The notes beneath the pieces are model-generated. The model saw only the letters and a list, made by a program, of their open reading frames with translations. It was not told where the DNA came from and did no database searches. DNA of 64,000 bases from contig NC_081414.1 of NCBI RefSeq assembly GCF_030272615.1, positions 310,881,664 to 310,945,663 on the forward strand, given 5' to 3'. Shown here piece after piece: positions 41,986 through 54,655 of this stretch. The first letter of the stretch is position 1. The number at the start of each line of letters is the position of its first letter. Both the position numbers and the translations under genes were made by a program. The DNA comes from Cryptomeria japonica. Its lineage: Eukaryota; Streptophyta; Pinopsida; Cupressales; Cupressaceae.

Positions 41986-44850
41986 GTAGTGCTTGAGAAA
42001 CTGACCATTCACAAGCAATGGTATAGGCTCTTCGGTCAAAAAACTTAGACTAAAGGTGATTTCACTAAGAATCTCAATGATTTAATAAGGTCCTAGCCAT
42101 AATATTTCAAATTTATGGTGTTCACCCTTCTTTTCTTTGGCCTTGTCCCATAATAAGACCAAGTTACAGATCGTGAAGGCTTTCACTTTGGCTCTTTTAT
42201 CAAATCATCTTTTAACTACGACTTGATGTTTAGAAAAATGGTGCAAAGTATTGATCCTTTATTCATCAAGTTTCAAAAGGTTGAGAAGGCAAACTTCAAC
42301 CTAGTATCCAATTTCTAAATCTTTCATGAGTTGTAGCACAAGAATTTGGAGATTGACAGCGAGAACTAGTTCTTGACTGTACACAAGGTAATAAGGGGGT
42401 GTGCCTAGGACAACTTTAACGTGGGTCCTGTCAGCCCACAAAGCGTTTTAGATGGTTTTGCCAATCCCCGGGATTCATTTCCAATAGTTTCTTAATGACA
42501 TCAAGGAGGTTCTTATTAGTCGATTTAGCTACCACATTTCATTGTGGATAATAATTAGAAGAAAATTTAAGAACCACTTTAAACTCGTAAGACCATTTCA
42601 TTAATCGTGCTTATGTAAAAGTAGGGCTGTTGTCACATCAGAGCGAAGGGCATTCCAAACCTTGTAAGAATATTGTCCTCGAGGAACTTGATGATAGTCT
42701 CTGTAGTGTAGTTCTTGCAAGCTTGTGCTTCTACCCACCTAGTGCAGAAATCAGTGGCAACTAAGATGAATTTGTGTCCAACAAATGAATTGGAATTGAT
42801 GACCCCTATGAAGTCCAATGCCCATTGAGCGAATGGTCGCACTTCGTACACTAGTTGTAAGGGCATGACAAGATTTCTCTCTCTAGTAGTAGCTATCTGG
42901 CAAGTATGGAAATGTTTAACATGGTGATGCACATCTTTGAATATGGTGGGCCAATAGTACCCAACATTAAGAATTTGATGTGCAATTGCATTCATTGATC
43001 CATGACCCGTATTGTACTGATGGGGAGGTATCCTCAAAGAGAGTTAATTCCTTGCCTAAGGGAAGTCAGGTGTTGTCTTAGTGGACTTAATTAATTTTTC
43101 ATCTAGTCTACTAATCAATTGAGACACCTCAACTCTCCAAGAGTGCTCCCAATCAAGACGTGCTCACTGGTTGCTCAGACATGGTTGAGATTCACAAGGA
43201 TAAATACAACCTTCCACTCTTCAACTCCTAATAAATGCTTGCAGAGGTTGTAGTAGGTGTTTGTGATGTTTTCCAAGGGTAATCAACTGGTTTAGAGTGA
43301 ATTTTTGATTCATTTCCCCATCACTCCTTCCTTTTCCTATTTTCTAGGCCTAGTAGCCCTAGAGCCCCAATTAGCCCTACCTAACCGGTTTTTGTGGATT
43401 TTCTCACAATTTCCCCAAAGACCCACACAAAATATTTTATGATTAGGATACCCTTTTGGAATTACTTTCCAATTTATGAAGTGAGGAATTTCAATCTGAC
43501 TTTACACGTACGGAACTCAAGAAATGCTTATTTTAGGTGGTTTTAGGCTTGTTTTGGTCTTTTTCCAAGGGTTTGGTGTCTTCCTAGATCTACCACACTT
43601 CCAAACTCACACATATGCTCTGCCACACCTCACTTGTTCACTCCAATCACTATGCAACTCCAACCCTTCTCTTTCCTGCAAACACTTGCATAATCTCATT
43701 CATTTCCTAACCGGGCTATAACTAAGCTCGCCTAGGAAATGATGCTCATTGGCCTTTCAATGATCTCCAAAGGAAAATAAAAGCTATATACACTGTACAA
43801 AGGCTCCATGGATCAATTCCCAAGCTCTATTTAGAAGAACTCAAAGGACTTCAAGTTGGAACCATGTTTGCGCCTCTCAAACCCTTACTTAGGCCGAGAG
43901 CTTGCAAAATTGAAAACTCAACTCAAACCTACAAATAAACTAACCAAATTGCTTCTTGAGCACTACAAGAACATGTAAAAAACAACAAGCAAAGAACAAC
44001 AATACAAGCAATCCATTAGGTACGGATTGCTACTCTAATTCTTGAAAAATGCAATGTAAAACTTAAAAAATGGTCTCCAATTTGTATTCCAATCTACTCC
44101 AGGTCCTCAAAAACCTCATTACATTCATTCTCAGGGATTTTATATGTAATTTTTGGCCTAACTAACTCTCCATTGGTTTCCTAACCAACCCTTTGCTCAA
44201 ATATGCAAAAAGTTGCTCAACGTTGCAAAAAGTTGTCAAGCAACTTTGACAACTTTTGCCACAAAGCACATTTTTGCCTTACATGCTTTGTTTTATCCTC
44301 AAAACCATCTAGGATTACTGAAAAACCATTACATTAACATGTCCCAATTCCAAACAAGGCTATTCAAGGCATTTTTCATCAAAATGCAAGATTTTGCCAT
44401 TTTAGGCTTACAAAAGCTTACAAGCCAAAATTGAGCAAATACATTGTCCTAAGGACATTCAACCTACCAAAGCATTTAAAAAAACATGAGGAACTAATAT
44501 AAGACTCTTATTCACCACTCCAAACCAACCTAAGAACAAACACACTAAAAAGAAGAAATTGGACTCAAAACTAGGTGCTCCTGCACCATGTACTTTCCAT
44601 GAAATTCTTTGATCATCCTTTGAGTTTGTTGTTGATCAAGACACCTGAGATAGATACTGAGATAGATGCCTTTGTATTTCCAGTGATAAAGCACTAAGTC
44701 TTTAATCATATAGTTGGCATTCTTGAGTCTTGACGCTCTTCTCTGGGAAACATTTAATCCTTTAGGGCACTTAGTATTAAGCAGGATGTAAATTAAATCA
44801 GCGTACCAAGGATCCTGGGTGAACGAATTCACAATGTACTATTGACATTG
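41986..44850 (-). pseudogene. Element C: integrase, split by solo LTR H
   Basis: The zinc-binding region lies to the right of the insert (44589-44832: KCPKGLNVSQRRASRLKNAN, MIKEFHGKY). The rest lies to the left, open at 42633-43017: NVGYYWPTIFKDVHHHVKHF, HTCQIATTRE, FAQWALDFIGVINSNSFVGH (first Asp), TDFCTRWVEAQACKNY and RFGMP. Further down are STNKNLLDV preceded by Ala-Lys, so the catalytic Glu is Lys as in element B, and the C-terminal domain (about 42200-41990). Removing the LTR and one TGTAC copy restores the frame across FHGKY. Later stops are independent decay. Confidence 0.8.
43018..44588 (-). mobile_element. Solo LTR H (1571 bp) in the integrase of element C
   Basis: Flanked by perfect 5-bp duplications TGTAC (43013-43017 and 44589-44593). 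Termini are TGATGGGGAG on the plus-strand left side and GCTCCTGCACCA on the right. On the minus strand it opens TGGTGCAGGAGCAC, like the LTR of element D (TGATGCAGGAGCAT), and TATAAAA lies at 44138-44144 in that orientation. No internal genes are present; small ORFs inside are chance. Confidence 0.85.
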
Positions 44851-44859
44851 TATGTGAGG

Positions 44860-46420
44860 ATTATTTGATGTGAGTGCCTAAGATAATCCTTATCCTCTAA
44901 CCAACTTCATGGGTTGCATCTCTAAGTTAAATTATTGAAGAATGGTCACCCACTTACCTCGACATTCATCAAGCTCACTTTGTATCGGCAAGGACTTGAC
45001 TGCCTAATCAGGGACAATAGCATACACTTTACTCCGAAGGATGTAATGTCAAAATTTCTTGATTACACTTACCAAGGCAAATTCTTGTTTTTCCAATGTT
45101 GAGTACCTTTCTTTAGTGTTCTTAAACATAGAGCTAATAAAGGTAATTGGATTTTCATCTCCATCCTTTCTTTGTGTGAGTACGATGACACATGAATGCA
45201 AAGAAGCAAAAGAGTAAATGTAGAATGACAAGGTATAGTCTGGACTGGTTAGAATAGGGGCTTCAACAATTAATTGTTTTATTCGATTGAATTCTTCTTT
45301 GGCCTTTGGGCTCCATTCAATTTTCACCTCTTTCTTAATCATTTCATTAAGAGGTTTAACAATTTTTGCAAAGCTGAAGATAAATTTTCAAACAATCGAT
45401 CTTTTTAAAGAAAGACCACATCTCTTTTTTACTACTTGGCATTTGTAGCTTCAACAATGCTTCCACCCCATCAGGATCGATGGATATCCCTCTTAGATAT
45501 CACATGGCCCAATAATTTCCCTTATGAAGCCCCAAAAATGTAGTTCTTGGGATTGAGAGATATCTCGTACTTTTGACACCTTTTAAATATCTTATGTAAA
45601 TGCTTGGGTGGCCCTCACGCCTTTTGGAAAACATGGCAAGGTCATCCATGCATATAATTATGCACTTCCTAATCAATTTCTTGAATGTTGCATCCATTGC
45701 TCTCTAAAAGATTGCATTGACATTTATCAAAATGAATGACATCCATCAATATACAAAAGTTGCCAACTTAATGGTGAATGTTGTCTTCAAATGGTCTTCA
45801 TAGTTAATCAACACTTGATTGTAGCCTGAGTATCCTTCAAGAAGTGACATCATTTGTGACCTATTCATGATCTGGAGTACTTCGTCGAGAGATGGCAATG
45901 GGTAATTGTCCTTTTCAAATTCCTTATTTAAATTGTGAAAATCCACACACAACTCGATCTCACCATTCTTCTTTCGGATGGGAACTAGATTCACAACCCA
46001 TGTCAAGTGCTTGAATGGAAAGATGATCTTAGCAGTTAACAACTTTTGGACTTCCTTGAAAATGAGAGGTTCTATGATGTTTCTTTTGCCTGAAAGGTTT
46101 TGCATTGGGTTTCAAAGGGATGGTATGCGAGATGATTGAAGTATCAATTTTTTTTAAATCCCCATACCCCTAGGCTATAATATCTATATATTCTTTCAAG
46201 ATCTTTAGAATTTCCTCTCTCTTTGATTAGGTGGAGGTTTTTCCAATAAAGACTATCTTTTCTTGACCATTCGAGTCAATATTATATGGCTCATATTTCC
46301 CAACCTCCAAATTTGTAGTTAACTTCTCTTTCACTATGGGGTTAGATTTTAAAAGGCATTCAAGAGTGACCATTCCCTTGGGGATAAAATTTGTTGTGAG
46401 GTTCATAATACCTTTTATAT
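44860..46420 (-). pseudogene. Element C: RT and native RNase H, broken
   Basis: RT motifs: WVVNLVPIRKKNGEIELCVD, FHNLNKEFEKDNYPLPSLDE and LLEGYSGYNQVLIN in an open piece (45746-46105). After a frame change comes KCIIICMDDLAMFSK (about 45660-45620), in which the YMDD Tyr is Cys. The RNase H part (45049-45342) reads TSPDYTLSFYIYSFASLHSC (Phe where the catalytic Asp is expected) and STLEKQEFALVSVIKKF. The lead-in to RT (about 46420-46110) is interrupted. It aligns over its length with element B at 28625-30202. Confidence 0.8.
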
Positions 46421-46599
46421 CCTCTTCATAATTAAAGTCTTCCTTGTCGTCCTCATCAATAATCTAGTCCTTAAAGGTTTTTGAGTTTGCTAAGAAAGCG
46501 AAAATATGTCTATCATCTTCAAAAACTTGAAAATGTGTGATACTGTCAGGCACTGTGGGAGTGGGGACCAACTCAAATGAAAACTTTATAAGAGGAGAC

Positions 46600-46991
46600 T
46601 AACTAACTATTTCAAGAGTACTAGCTGCCACTGCCAGTGCATCTGGTATGAAGTTTTCAATACAAGGCACCAATTGGATGTCAAAGGCCTCGAAGTCTTC
46701 CATGAGATGCCAATCTTGGTTTCAATATGTTGCTAGCCTCTTATCATGACATGCATATTGGATATTTATTTGTTTAATGATAAGCTCTGAATCCCCTTGT
46801 ACTCTTATAGCTTTGGCTCCTTTTCTAAGAGCCAACAAAAGTCCCCTTATCAAAGCTTCATACTCTACGACATTGTTTGTGTAGGAAAAATAAAGGCAAT
46901 AGGAAGCAAGGAATGACTTGCCTCTTATATTAATGACCTCAAATCTTGCTCCACTACCTTGTCTAGATTTGGATCCATCAAACTTTAACAA
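46600..46991 (-). pseudogene. Element C: additional RNase H (aRNH type) upstream of RT
   Basis: Same domain and position as in element B. The residues are Asp in LKFDGSKSRQGSGAR, Glu in NNVVEYEALIRGLLLALRKG, Asp in IRVQGDSELIIKQI, and (after a stop near 46722) VPCIENFIPDALAVAAS with the last Asp retained. The 89-codon open piece is 46722-46991. The same location in two diverged families shows that the order protease, extra RNase H, RT is ancestral here and not a local rearrangement. Confidence 0.8.
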
Positions 46992-47459
46992 TCATAGATC
47001 GATCTTTGGATATCATTTCTTTGTTTTAGGCATGACCAACGTAGGATGATTTAATGTATAGTCTTCATGAAGTTGGATGACATGTGATCCTTCTAGTAAA
47101 AGGAGCACTATAGGTTTTTTGAGAGATGCTAATATTTCCTCTTATTGACTGTCATCCTCGCTTACAACTTGGTGAGGGTCCATATGGGGAGCCTCCTCAT
47201 CAGATTTAGTTTTTGTTTCCCATTCCTCTAGAGCAGTGTCATAGTCAGTGTCGCCACTAATCTCAAATCCCATTAATTTTGTAATCTCATTCCTACAAGG
47301 GATGTAAGATATTTCTAGTGCTCCTAGTGGTGGATTGTACACCATTTTGGTAACATGAGGTCCTCGAGGTGAAGGTTATCTCATAAGAGTCGCATACCTT
47401 GTCACATCCTTGTAACAAACTTCTTGGTTTGGATCATCTGTTGGGATTCTCCTTCCTGG
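46992..47459 (-). pseudogene. Element C: protease/RNase H linker
   Basis: Acidic coding remnant (47142-47345: FEISGDTDYDTALEEWETKT), the counterpart of 30923-31499 in B. No domain was recognised. Confidence 0.4.
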
Positions 47460-48052
47460 AATGGTTATGCAACAAGCATTGTCGTTAGAGTCATGATTTC
47501 ATTCACCTTGTAGACTCCTTGACTCACTTCAAGATAGGTTATCTCATTAGTGGCCATGTAGTCAGTATTCATCTTCTTAAGCCTTGGTTCACTTTTAGTT
47601 ATAATTTCATTATTTACACCCTTCCATGGAAGCCACAAAAATGTAAAACAGGTGGAAAAGTATCCCCCTAGTGTCTTTGAGCAATCTATGCTAAACAACA
47701 TTTTATATAATTTAAGAATATCAACCACCTAGATGTCTATATATCTAGAGATTTGAGGATCAACAGTCAACCGCATATACACATCCTTTAACTCCCCAAT
47801 TGCATTGACTCTCATCTTATCCAACTGAATGATCTTACAATTGGTGCAAACGGGATTAAGTCTTAACTTCTGGCAGATGGAATATAGCATGATGTTCCCA
47901 GAAGCACCTAAGTCTACCAAATAGTTATGTAAGTTCTTTCCAAAGCTTTTGATATTGAGGAGAAATGGTGGGTTCTTGGTGGTGTCAGGGTGATAGGCCG
48001 CATTGGCATCCTCTATCACAACCATCTTCACTTCATTACTCTGGGATTCCAA
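47460..48052 (-). pseudogene. Element C: retropepsin-like protease
   Basis: Active-site strand NYLVDLGASGNIMLYSICQK (about 47940-47880); the usual Asp-Ser-Gly is Asp-Leu-Gly here. Then follow ELKDVYMRLTVDPQISRYID and, after a stop near 47729, MVDILKLYKMLFSIDCSKTL and GGYFSTCFTFLWLPWKGVNN. It aligns with element B's protease. The active-site change and stops make it inactive. Confidence 0.75.
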
Positions 48053-48099
48053 CTTCTATAATTTTTTAAGGAGTGCTTGTTTCTACTTGGGACAATAGA

Positions 48100-51000
48100 G
48101 TAATATGTCCATGAGTGACATAGTAGCAGTGGCATTTTCCATTTCCCTAGTCACATAATAGGAGCATCTACCAACCAACATCTCGTCCACCTCAACTTTG
48201 TTATGCGTCACTTAAGGACCTTGAGGTGGTGGAGGGTTGTTATTTACATTGGGGTCTGGAGTTACTTGTCTGTCCTTTGGTGGGGCCGGAGTGGTTAAAG
48301 GCGATTTATCTTGGCTTCTCAAATTATAGGCATTCCCCTAGAATTTTGAAAAGCTTGGGCATCGTACACTGGTGGCTCAGGTTTAGTCTCAACTTCTTCT
48401 TGGAGGAGGAAGGTATTTGCCAACATGGTGGTGTTGATCTTTTTGGGATCACTAACTTCTCCTTGATCTTTGGGTTGTGCATCAGCTTGGGCTATTTGGA
48501 TGACCTTTTCCATTTGAGGACAATTTACTTCAGAATGTGATGCAGTGTCATGGAGTTTGCACCAATTGGTCATCAGGTTCATATCAACTAAGTTGACACT
48601 TTGGACTTGATTGGAGTTGTCATGTGCATCAGGATGGTCATAAGGCACTCCACCATTGTTTGGGCCAGTATTCCATGGTCTATTGTATGGCTTCTGGTTG
48701 TATCTTTGATTTTGGCTTTTGTTTTGGTAGGTCCTCTTATAATTGTAGGACTGAGGTTGATTCTATCCTATTGGAGGATTCACCTTAAGATGTCCCAACT
48801 CAATAGTGACCTAACAAATAATTTTCTTGAGAGCCTCTACTTTGGCTGAAAGGTGGTTGGTTTTCTCTACTCAAGAAGTTCCAGCCGCTTGATTAGCCAT
48901 GACAACATTGTTGACTCCTTGTTGGTAGGTCATTCCATAAGGTTGGTCATTCGCCTGACCCAATGGTGCACTATACCATGGCAAGGTATGTGTAGTAGGT
49001 TTATAATTTGTAGGTTTTTGTGGTCCATATAAAGGAAGCTGATTATATGATCTGTAAGCAAGGCCCAAAGGGAGGTTGTGATCGATTCCCCCAGGGGTTT
49101 GATTCAACTCCTGATTCATCTTCAAGGTTAGAGCATATACCTTAGCCAAAGTATTCCTATCTCGTTGCTGGATAGTTTTCTTGATGAAAATGGCAATCCA
49201 TGGGTCAATAATATCAAAATATGCTTCAATGGCCACATCCTAAGTGATTTGGTATGGGTCTCTTAGCATTTTATAATCTCTCTAAAACTTAGTGTTAAAA
49301 ATGGTCAAGGTCTCATTTGGTAACTTTCTCAATGAGGCAAGTTGATGTAGAGGGTAGCAGGGTTGATATGCACTATGAATTGTGAGATAAAAGCTTTCTC
49401 AAGCACATTCTAGTTGGTTATAGAATTAACAAGCACCGTGAGGTACTAGTGGTATTCATTTTCACCTAGTGAATAAGGGAAGAGCCTGCATGCCACATCT
49501 TCATGCTGGACATTATTTCATACTAAGGAATCCTTGAAAGCCTCAATATGCTCTTCAACATCTCTGGGTCAAACTCAAATTTTGCACAAAACCTATCAGG
49601 GTTCTTAGGAATCTCGTGAATTCCTCCAAGGATGTTTCCAAAGGAGATTGAGCTTGATTCAAGAATGCAATAGGTGGCGGTAGTGGGGCTTGGTTAACAA
49701 AAGGAGTAGCAATCGGTTGAGGACTTGGAATGAGTTGGGTAGGGTGATCGACCATAGGAGATGATGAATACTAAGAGGGGGGGGTGAATTAGTATGCCAA
49801 AAATCATTGTGCTTAAACACTTTGCTAGATTATTAGTAAACCGGTAAAACAGTTTAGTAGACAAACCGGTTAGCACACATGCAAACCAAATAGCAAATAA
49901 TGCATGCACCCACAGAAGCACAAACACCATAACACAAGAGATTTTGACATGGAAACCCAAATGGGAAAAACCACGGTGAGATGAAACTCACAAGTAACCA
50001 TTTGCAGAATAGGAACCAGACCGGTTAAGGTCATACAATGTTCTTTACCAAAACAAATCCTGTTAGGAATCTCAATCTTTGTTAGGAGATAAGTCCGATT
50101 AAAGACTACCTTGCTAGATGATTTTAGATCCACATATGTGAACCACCTTGTTAAAGGATTTACAAAAAGGCTTTTGGGCCTACCTGGTTAAGGGCTTTAG
50201 ACTTGTCAAAGATGTGAGTAATCAACAAGTGAGTGATCTAGCTAATAGCACAGATTGCTTGGTTAGATCCTTGATAGCTTGTTCCTAATGCATTCCAGCA
50301 TTACTTCAGTCTTCTACACATTCACACTCTCTCTAACTCATCAACCACCTTGAACCCTAGCAACAACTCTTACACCCTAGACATGATGTCCTTATAAAGG
50401 AATCTGATTTCATGTCGGTCCAATAGGATTACATTACAATTTCCTAGGCTCAATGCATCTAGGCATATTATGTAACATGACACAAAAAGCACCGTTAAAG
50501 TGTTGGCACCGTCAAACAATCGGTGGATGGTAACTCATCACAGAGTATTACCGGTTCATACAAAATACCGGTTGCTGATTTGACAAAAATGAAGACTGTG
50601 AAATATGTGTTCTGCCGCTTTGATCCTTCGTACCGCTTGAGATCCTCGAACCGCTTGGGGTCAACATACCGCTTCAGATCGGTAAACACTTTTTGCAAAA
50701 CACCGATAGTCTAAAGACTATAATGCATCATACCAGTTGGAATAAATACCAGTTGAGCTTTAACTTATTCATACAAAAGTGATCTCAATGCAAGTGTGTG
50801 TCCATCAATGACAATCACAACATAATCATCAAAAATGCCAACAGGAGACTATTGAGAAGGCGTGTTAGGAAGTTTTTCTTTACCTTTGTCTTTCTTCTGC
50901 CTAAAGGGTGAACCTAAATCAACAAACTTCTTAGGACATGCAACACTTCTCAACACTCTTTCAAATTTCTTGGGTGAAAATGAAGATATGCATTCTAGCT

Positions 51001-51310
51001 TGACCTCTTTCAATCTTGTTGAGGTTGAGGAGGAGGTGGTTGAAGTGCTTGGTTTCTCTGTGTAGCAAGTTCCCTTAGGATTTCAATCTCAATGCGTTAG
51101 TCTATTTGTCATTCGTCGTCGAGAACAAGATGCATGTGTATCCAATTAGCGTGACTTTTTTTATTGTTTCGGGAAAGGGTATATAGTTCAGAAATGATGT
51201 CTTCTTGCTTGACATTGAAACACAAATCTGGTTGTATAAATGGAACGAGGCCATCTCCTAGGAGTACCATGTTACATAATATTGTAAAAATCTTTAATGA
51301 TTCAAGGTAT
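48100..51310 (-). pseudogene. gag: Element C: Gag, split by solo LTR I
   Basis: The C-terminal knuckle NWCKLHDTASHSEVNCPQM lies in the open piece 48319-48648. The Asn/Gln/Pro-rich middle is at 48871-49236. The core is at about 49240-49620, interrupted. The start of the core and the Pro-rich N-terminus (VDHPTQLIPSPQPIATPFVN) run up to 49756, where solo LTR I intervenes. On its far side (50849-51070) is a decayed N-terminal part with QPPPPQPQQD. The layout equals the gag of B. Confidence 0.7.
49762..50843 (-). mobile_element. Solo LTR I (1082 bp) in the gag of element C
   Basis: Perfect 5-bp duplications GGAGA at 49757-49761 and 50844-50848. On the minus strand it opens TGTTGGCATTTTTGATG and closes CTTAGTATTCATCA, with TTCACCCCCCCC near the closing end. 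TTTATAAG (50391-50398 region) is a plausible TATA box. It resembles the LTRs of E and F in layout, but no primer-binding site or gene is attached. Confidence 0.9.
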
Positions 51311-51347
51311 TTTTCTTAGTGGCCCTCCTTCTAGCGTCTATTTCTAT
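51311..51347 (-). other. Element C: primer-binding site region
   Basis: The minus strand after the LTR end reads AGAAATAGACGCTAGAAGGA + GGGCCAC. The core shared with element B (CTAGAAGGAG) supports a common primer tRNA. Confidence 0.5.
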
Positions 51348-54300
51348 TAATGGGCCTTTTATACACACCTAACATCCAATCTCTACGGAGAAAATATTCT
51401 CCTAAAAAAGAGTGAAGAATGTGAAATTTTCACCCTCCAAGGTCTCATTTGTTGGGTCACAATTGTGTAGGGATAATTCAGGGCCTATGCGACTTGTTCA
51501 ATCAAGGTGGTATGATGGTATTAGAAAGAACCTACATAAATTCACTTAAAACAAAAAGGTGCAAAAGAGAAGGGTACATGGAGGAAACAAACATAACCAT
51601 GCAAAGTTCATCAACCATGAAGGAAATATTCCAAATGAACAAATATTATCAATGACACACTAGATATCAATAGGTGAAACTTTCCATCTACATGCAAGGT
51701 CTACGATCTTAAATATAGTAAGAGCTGACTTTCAATGAAATGACTTTGCTTAACATAAATAATGAAACCACATTACTCAGAACATCTATGCTATCCAAAA
51801 TCAAAGAAGATATCATATCAATGGAATACCAATTTCAAATGAAAGAGATAATGAAACATGTGATCCATGAAATAACTTGCATTGATTTTAAATAATATTG
51901 AGTATCAACATGCATTAGTACTGTAAGATTTTAATAATGTCTAAAAAAGAACTGGAAATAAAAGTGCTACAAATAAATTCCTAACCATGGCCTCTAATCT
52001 TGAACCCTTCAAATTACTTGATATATTACATTTATAGGCCTTGGTCCCTACCATTTTGGAATAAATAATGCCTATGACTTGGTTATAAAATGGGGGAGGT
52101 TGCAGTTGGACTTGCAAGTCATCACTTTTTCACCTCACTTGACTGACACTAGACAACAAGTTTTCATCACTTGCGACAATAGTTGCATCCCTTGGTAGCG
52201 TCATCTTGACTTGGTGGTATCCTGCATGTTAAACATGTGTGTTACTGAGTTATTGTCAAAATAGCATGTCATAACATTCCCAATCATGATTGCACCTTGT
52301 CACTCTTGAAAACAGGGAGTGCACTTGATGTGATTTATTTGCTCATTTCTTGTTTCTCTTGTAGTTCTAATAGTTCCCCAGGTAGCATTCAATTTGGGCT
52401 TGTGGTGGGTCAGGAAAGTACTGAATCTGAAACTTTTCAACTCTTATAATTTCCATAGTCCTTCCATTTTATCAACTAGACTATTCACCATGTCTATTGC
52501 TCGGTAAGATTGGAGAACAAGGTACATGTATCTTTCTATAACACTAGTATCAAACTCAGTAGTTGGAGAGAAGTTTTCAGATACATATACTTCCCATTGT
52601 TTGAGAACCTCCTCCTGGTTGAGTGATCCCATCTTAAGAACTTCTTATCCATGCTTACCCAATACACCCACCATGTATTTCTCATACTCCTCAAAGAAGC
52701 TTAGGAAAGGTGGATGCCCTTTTAGCACTTTGGTTATACATTGATCTAAAATATCCCTTTTGACTTCCAAGGAATAAATGGAGGCTTGCAAAACATTGAA
52801 ATACTCTCCTCCTACTAAATATTCCTTCTTAATTACCTCTTCACCTATATTCTTAATCCTTTTTAGCACTTTGACTTATTTTGTAGGCTTAGTAGATTGG
52901 ATTTTTCATTAGGTGGAGCAAAGGATCATACCTCTTTCAAGAAAGTTAGCATCCTCATAGATATCCATTGTCTCTTGTAGGAACATTCTTATCTTCCTCA
53001 ATTGATTCCTAGTCAAGGTGTCAACAAACAGTTGCCTTCTTTCTCATTGCATACCTTGCCTTAACTTCTTCCTATGGAAATGTTGATGTAGAGGGTTGAG
53101 TATCCCTGGGTCTTGAGTTAAGCGGTCTTACCATTTCCATGAGCAGTTGTCTATATTACTATAGTTGTGTCTTAGAATATTTCTTAGACTTATGCTCCTT
53201 TTCTATCCATGTCTTTATAGTGGTAGTTGCGACATCTAAGGAGGCTATCTCTCCTCATTTAGTTTGTTTTCCAAGGTTCACCTGGGATAGTTGATACTTT
53301 GGAGGAACATGCTCTTCACCTTCTTGATTTGGTATTCGGGCTGCTAGACTAGCCATGAGATCCCCTGAGTCACTTGTAATTATATGATGGAGAGTTTTGT
53401 CTTTCTTAGTTCTCCTTGGTGACTCTGTGACCACATCTTGTAAAGAAATGCTTGGCAAGACAACTTTACTTTTTTTTTCCAAAATTAAACTTTAGCCATT
53501 AAGGCATACTTTCATCTTGTTGATGTTCCTATTGAATGACTTGAGTTGTTACCATATGAGTCTCTAGTTGTTGGTCTGGCCCCTTTTCTTCCTCTTGCTA
53601 TTCCTTACCTTCATCCTAATGTTCTTCTAGTGGTTGGCTTGCAGAATCCTCATGTTGTAGTGGAGGTTGAGGAAGTTATTGAGTAGGGGCCTCTTCCTAT
53701 GCAACATCAGAGCCTTATCATTATTGTTTGGCCAATTCTTATAATTTACCTCCAACCTCTTATTTGAAAGACTCCTTATTTACACCATCTTGTTATTTCT
53801 CTTGACTCCCCTCCAATTGTTTAAGGAGTTTCTCTTGATTTTGGGGAGTGGGCGCCAAACACTCATATTGATCATCAACGTCCATTGCTTCCACCTATAC
53901 TTCATATAGGTGTGTTTGAGTAGCTTCAACTATTTGGTCATGGTGTTGATTAGCAAGTGGTTGAGTAGGTTTCTAGTCTTTAAGAATGGCACACTTGCAT
54001 CGACGCTGATTCTCCTAAACCTTGCTTGGAGGTAGCCTTTTTTTGCATTGGATTCTCCTTTTTCTTGTGGGCTACTACTGAAACGAGCTTATTATCTTCA
54101 TCTAAAGTTGACTCAATGTTATAGATAGCCACCCATTCATTAGTTGGCTTGAGAAGAAGTGGCCTATCATAGACCCAATCCATGTGATGTCCCTTCTCTC
54201 AAGATTATACCAATAGCAGGCATAATGGGGGCGATTGATGCTTGTGATACAACGGGTAACCTAGTGGTTATTCCATGTTCAAATGTGGTCTTTAGGAATT

Positions 54301-54655
54301 AAGATTCCTTCATTTTCTCATCTAATTGTCTCATCAATTATTCCTTTTCCATGATCGGTGCAAGGACTTCTTTGTCCATTGGAGTGGTTTCCCTTGAATC
54401 TGATATTTTTCTTCTTACATACGCTTGAGTGGCCTTTGATTGGGGGTTACTGATGGCTTTATTTTTTTTCTTTTCAATGGTTTCACTTACCTAGAGTTTA
54501 AGACTTAGCCATTGTCTACTTCTCTCAACAACTCATTCAGAAACATTATTAATTTCCACATTCTCCTTTTCTGACCACCTTATTAGGGAGAGAGGTCTCT
54601 GATCCACCTTCATTTCCTCATAAGTTAGGTCCAAGACTTCCCCATCATCCCAGAA
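51348..54655 (-). repeat. Element C 5' LTR, 3' portion (continues beyond element D)
   Basis: Second copy of 17423-about 20620 in the same orientation, placed between the gag leader and element D. Its end has mutated from TGATGGG to TAATGGG. It breaks at 54655 where element D inserts; the 3' copy continues with atccttagg at that point (about 20608). The remaining part of this LTR should lie beyond the window. Confidence 0.8.
52444..54400 (-). pseudogene. LTR-borne ORF of element C (5' LTR copy)
   Basis: Pieces match the 3' LTR copy: 53980-54183 (linker, IESTLDEDNKLVSVVAHKKK), 53255-53482 (LQDVVTESPRRTKKDKTLHH, PPKYQLSQVNLGKQTK), 52645-52869 (GHPPFLSFFEEYEKYMVGVL) and 52444-52632 (MGSLNQEEVLKQWEVYVSEN, which extends the C-terminus beyond the 3' copy's stop: RYMYLVLQSYRAIDMVNSLV). 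It has more stops and frameshifts than the 3' copy. Confidence 0.55.
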
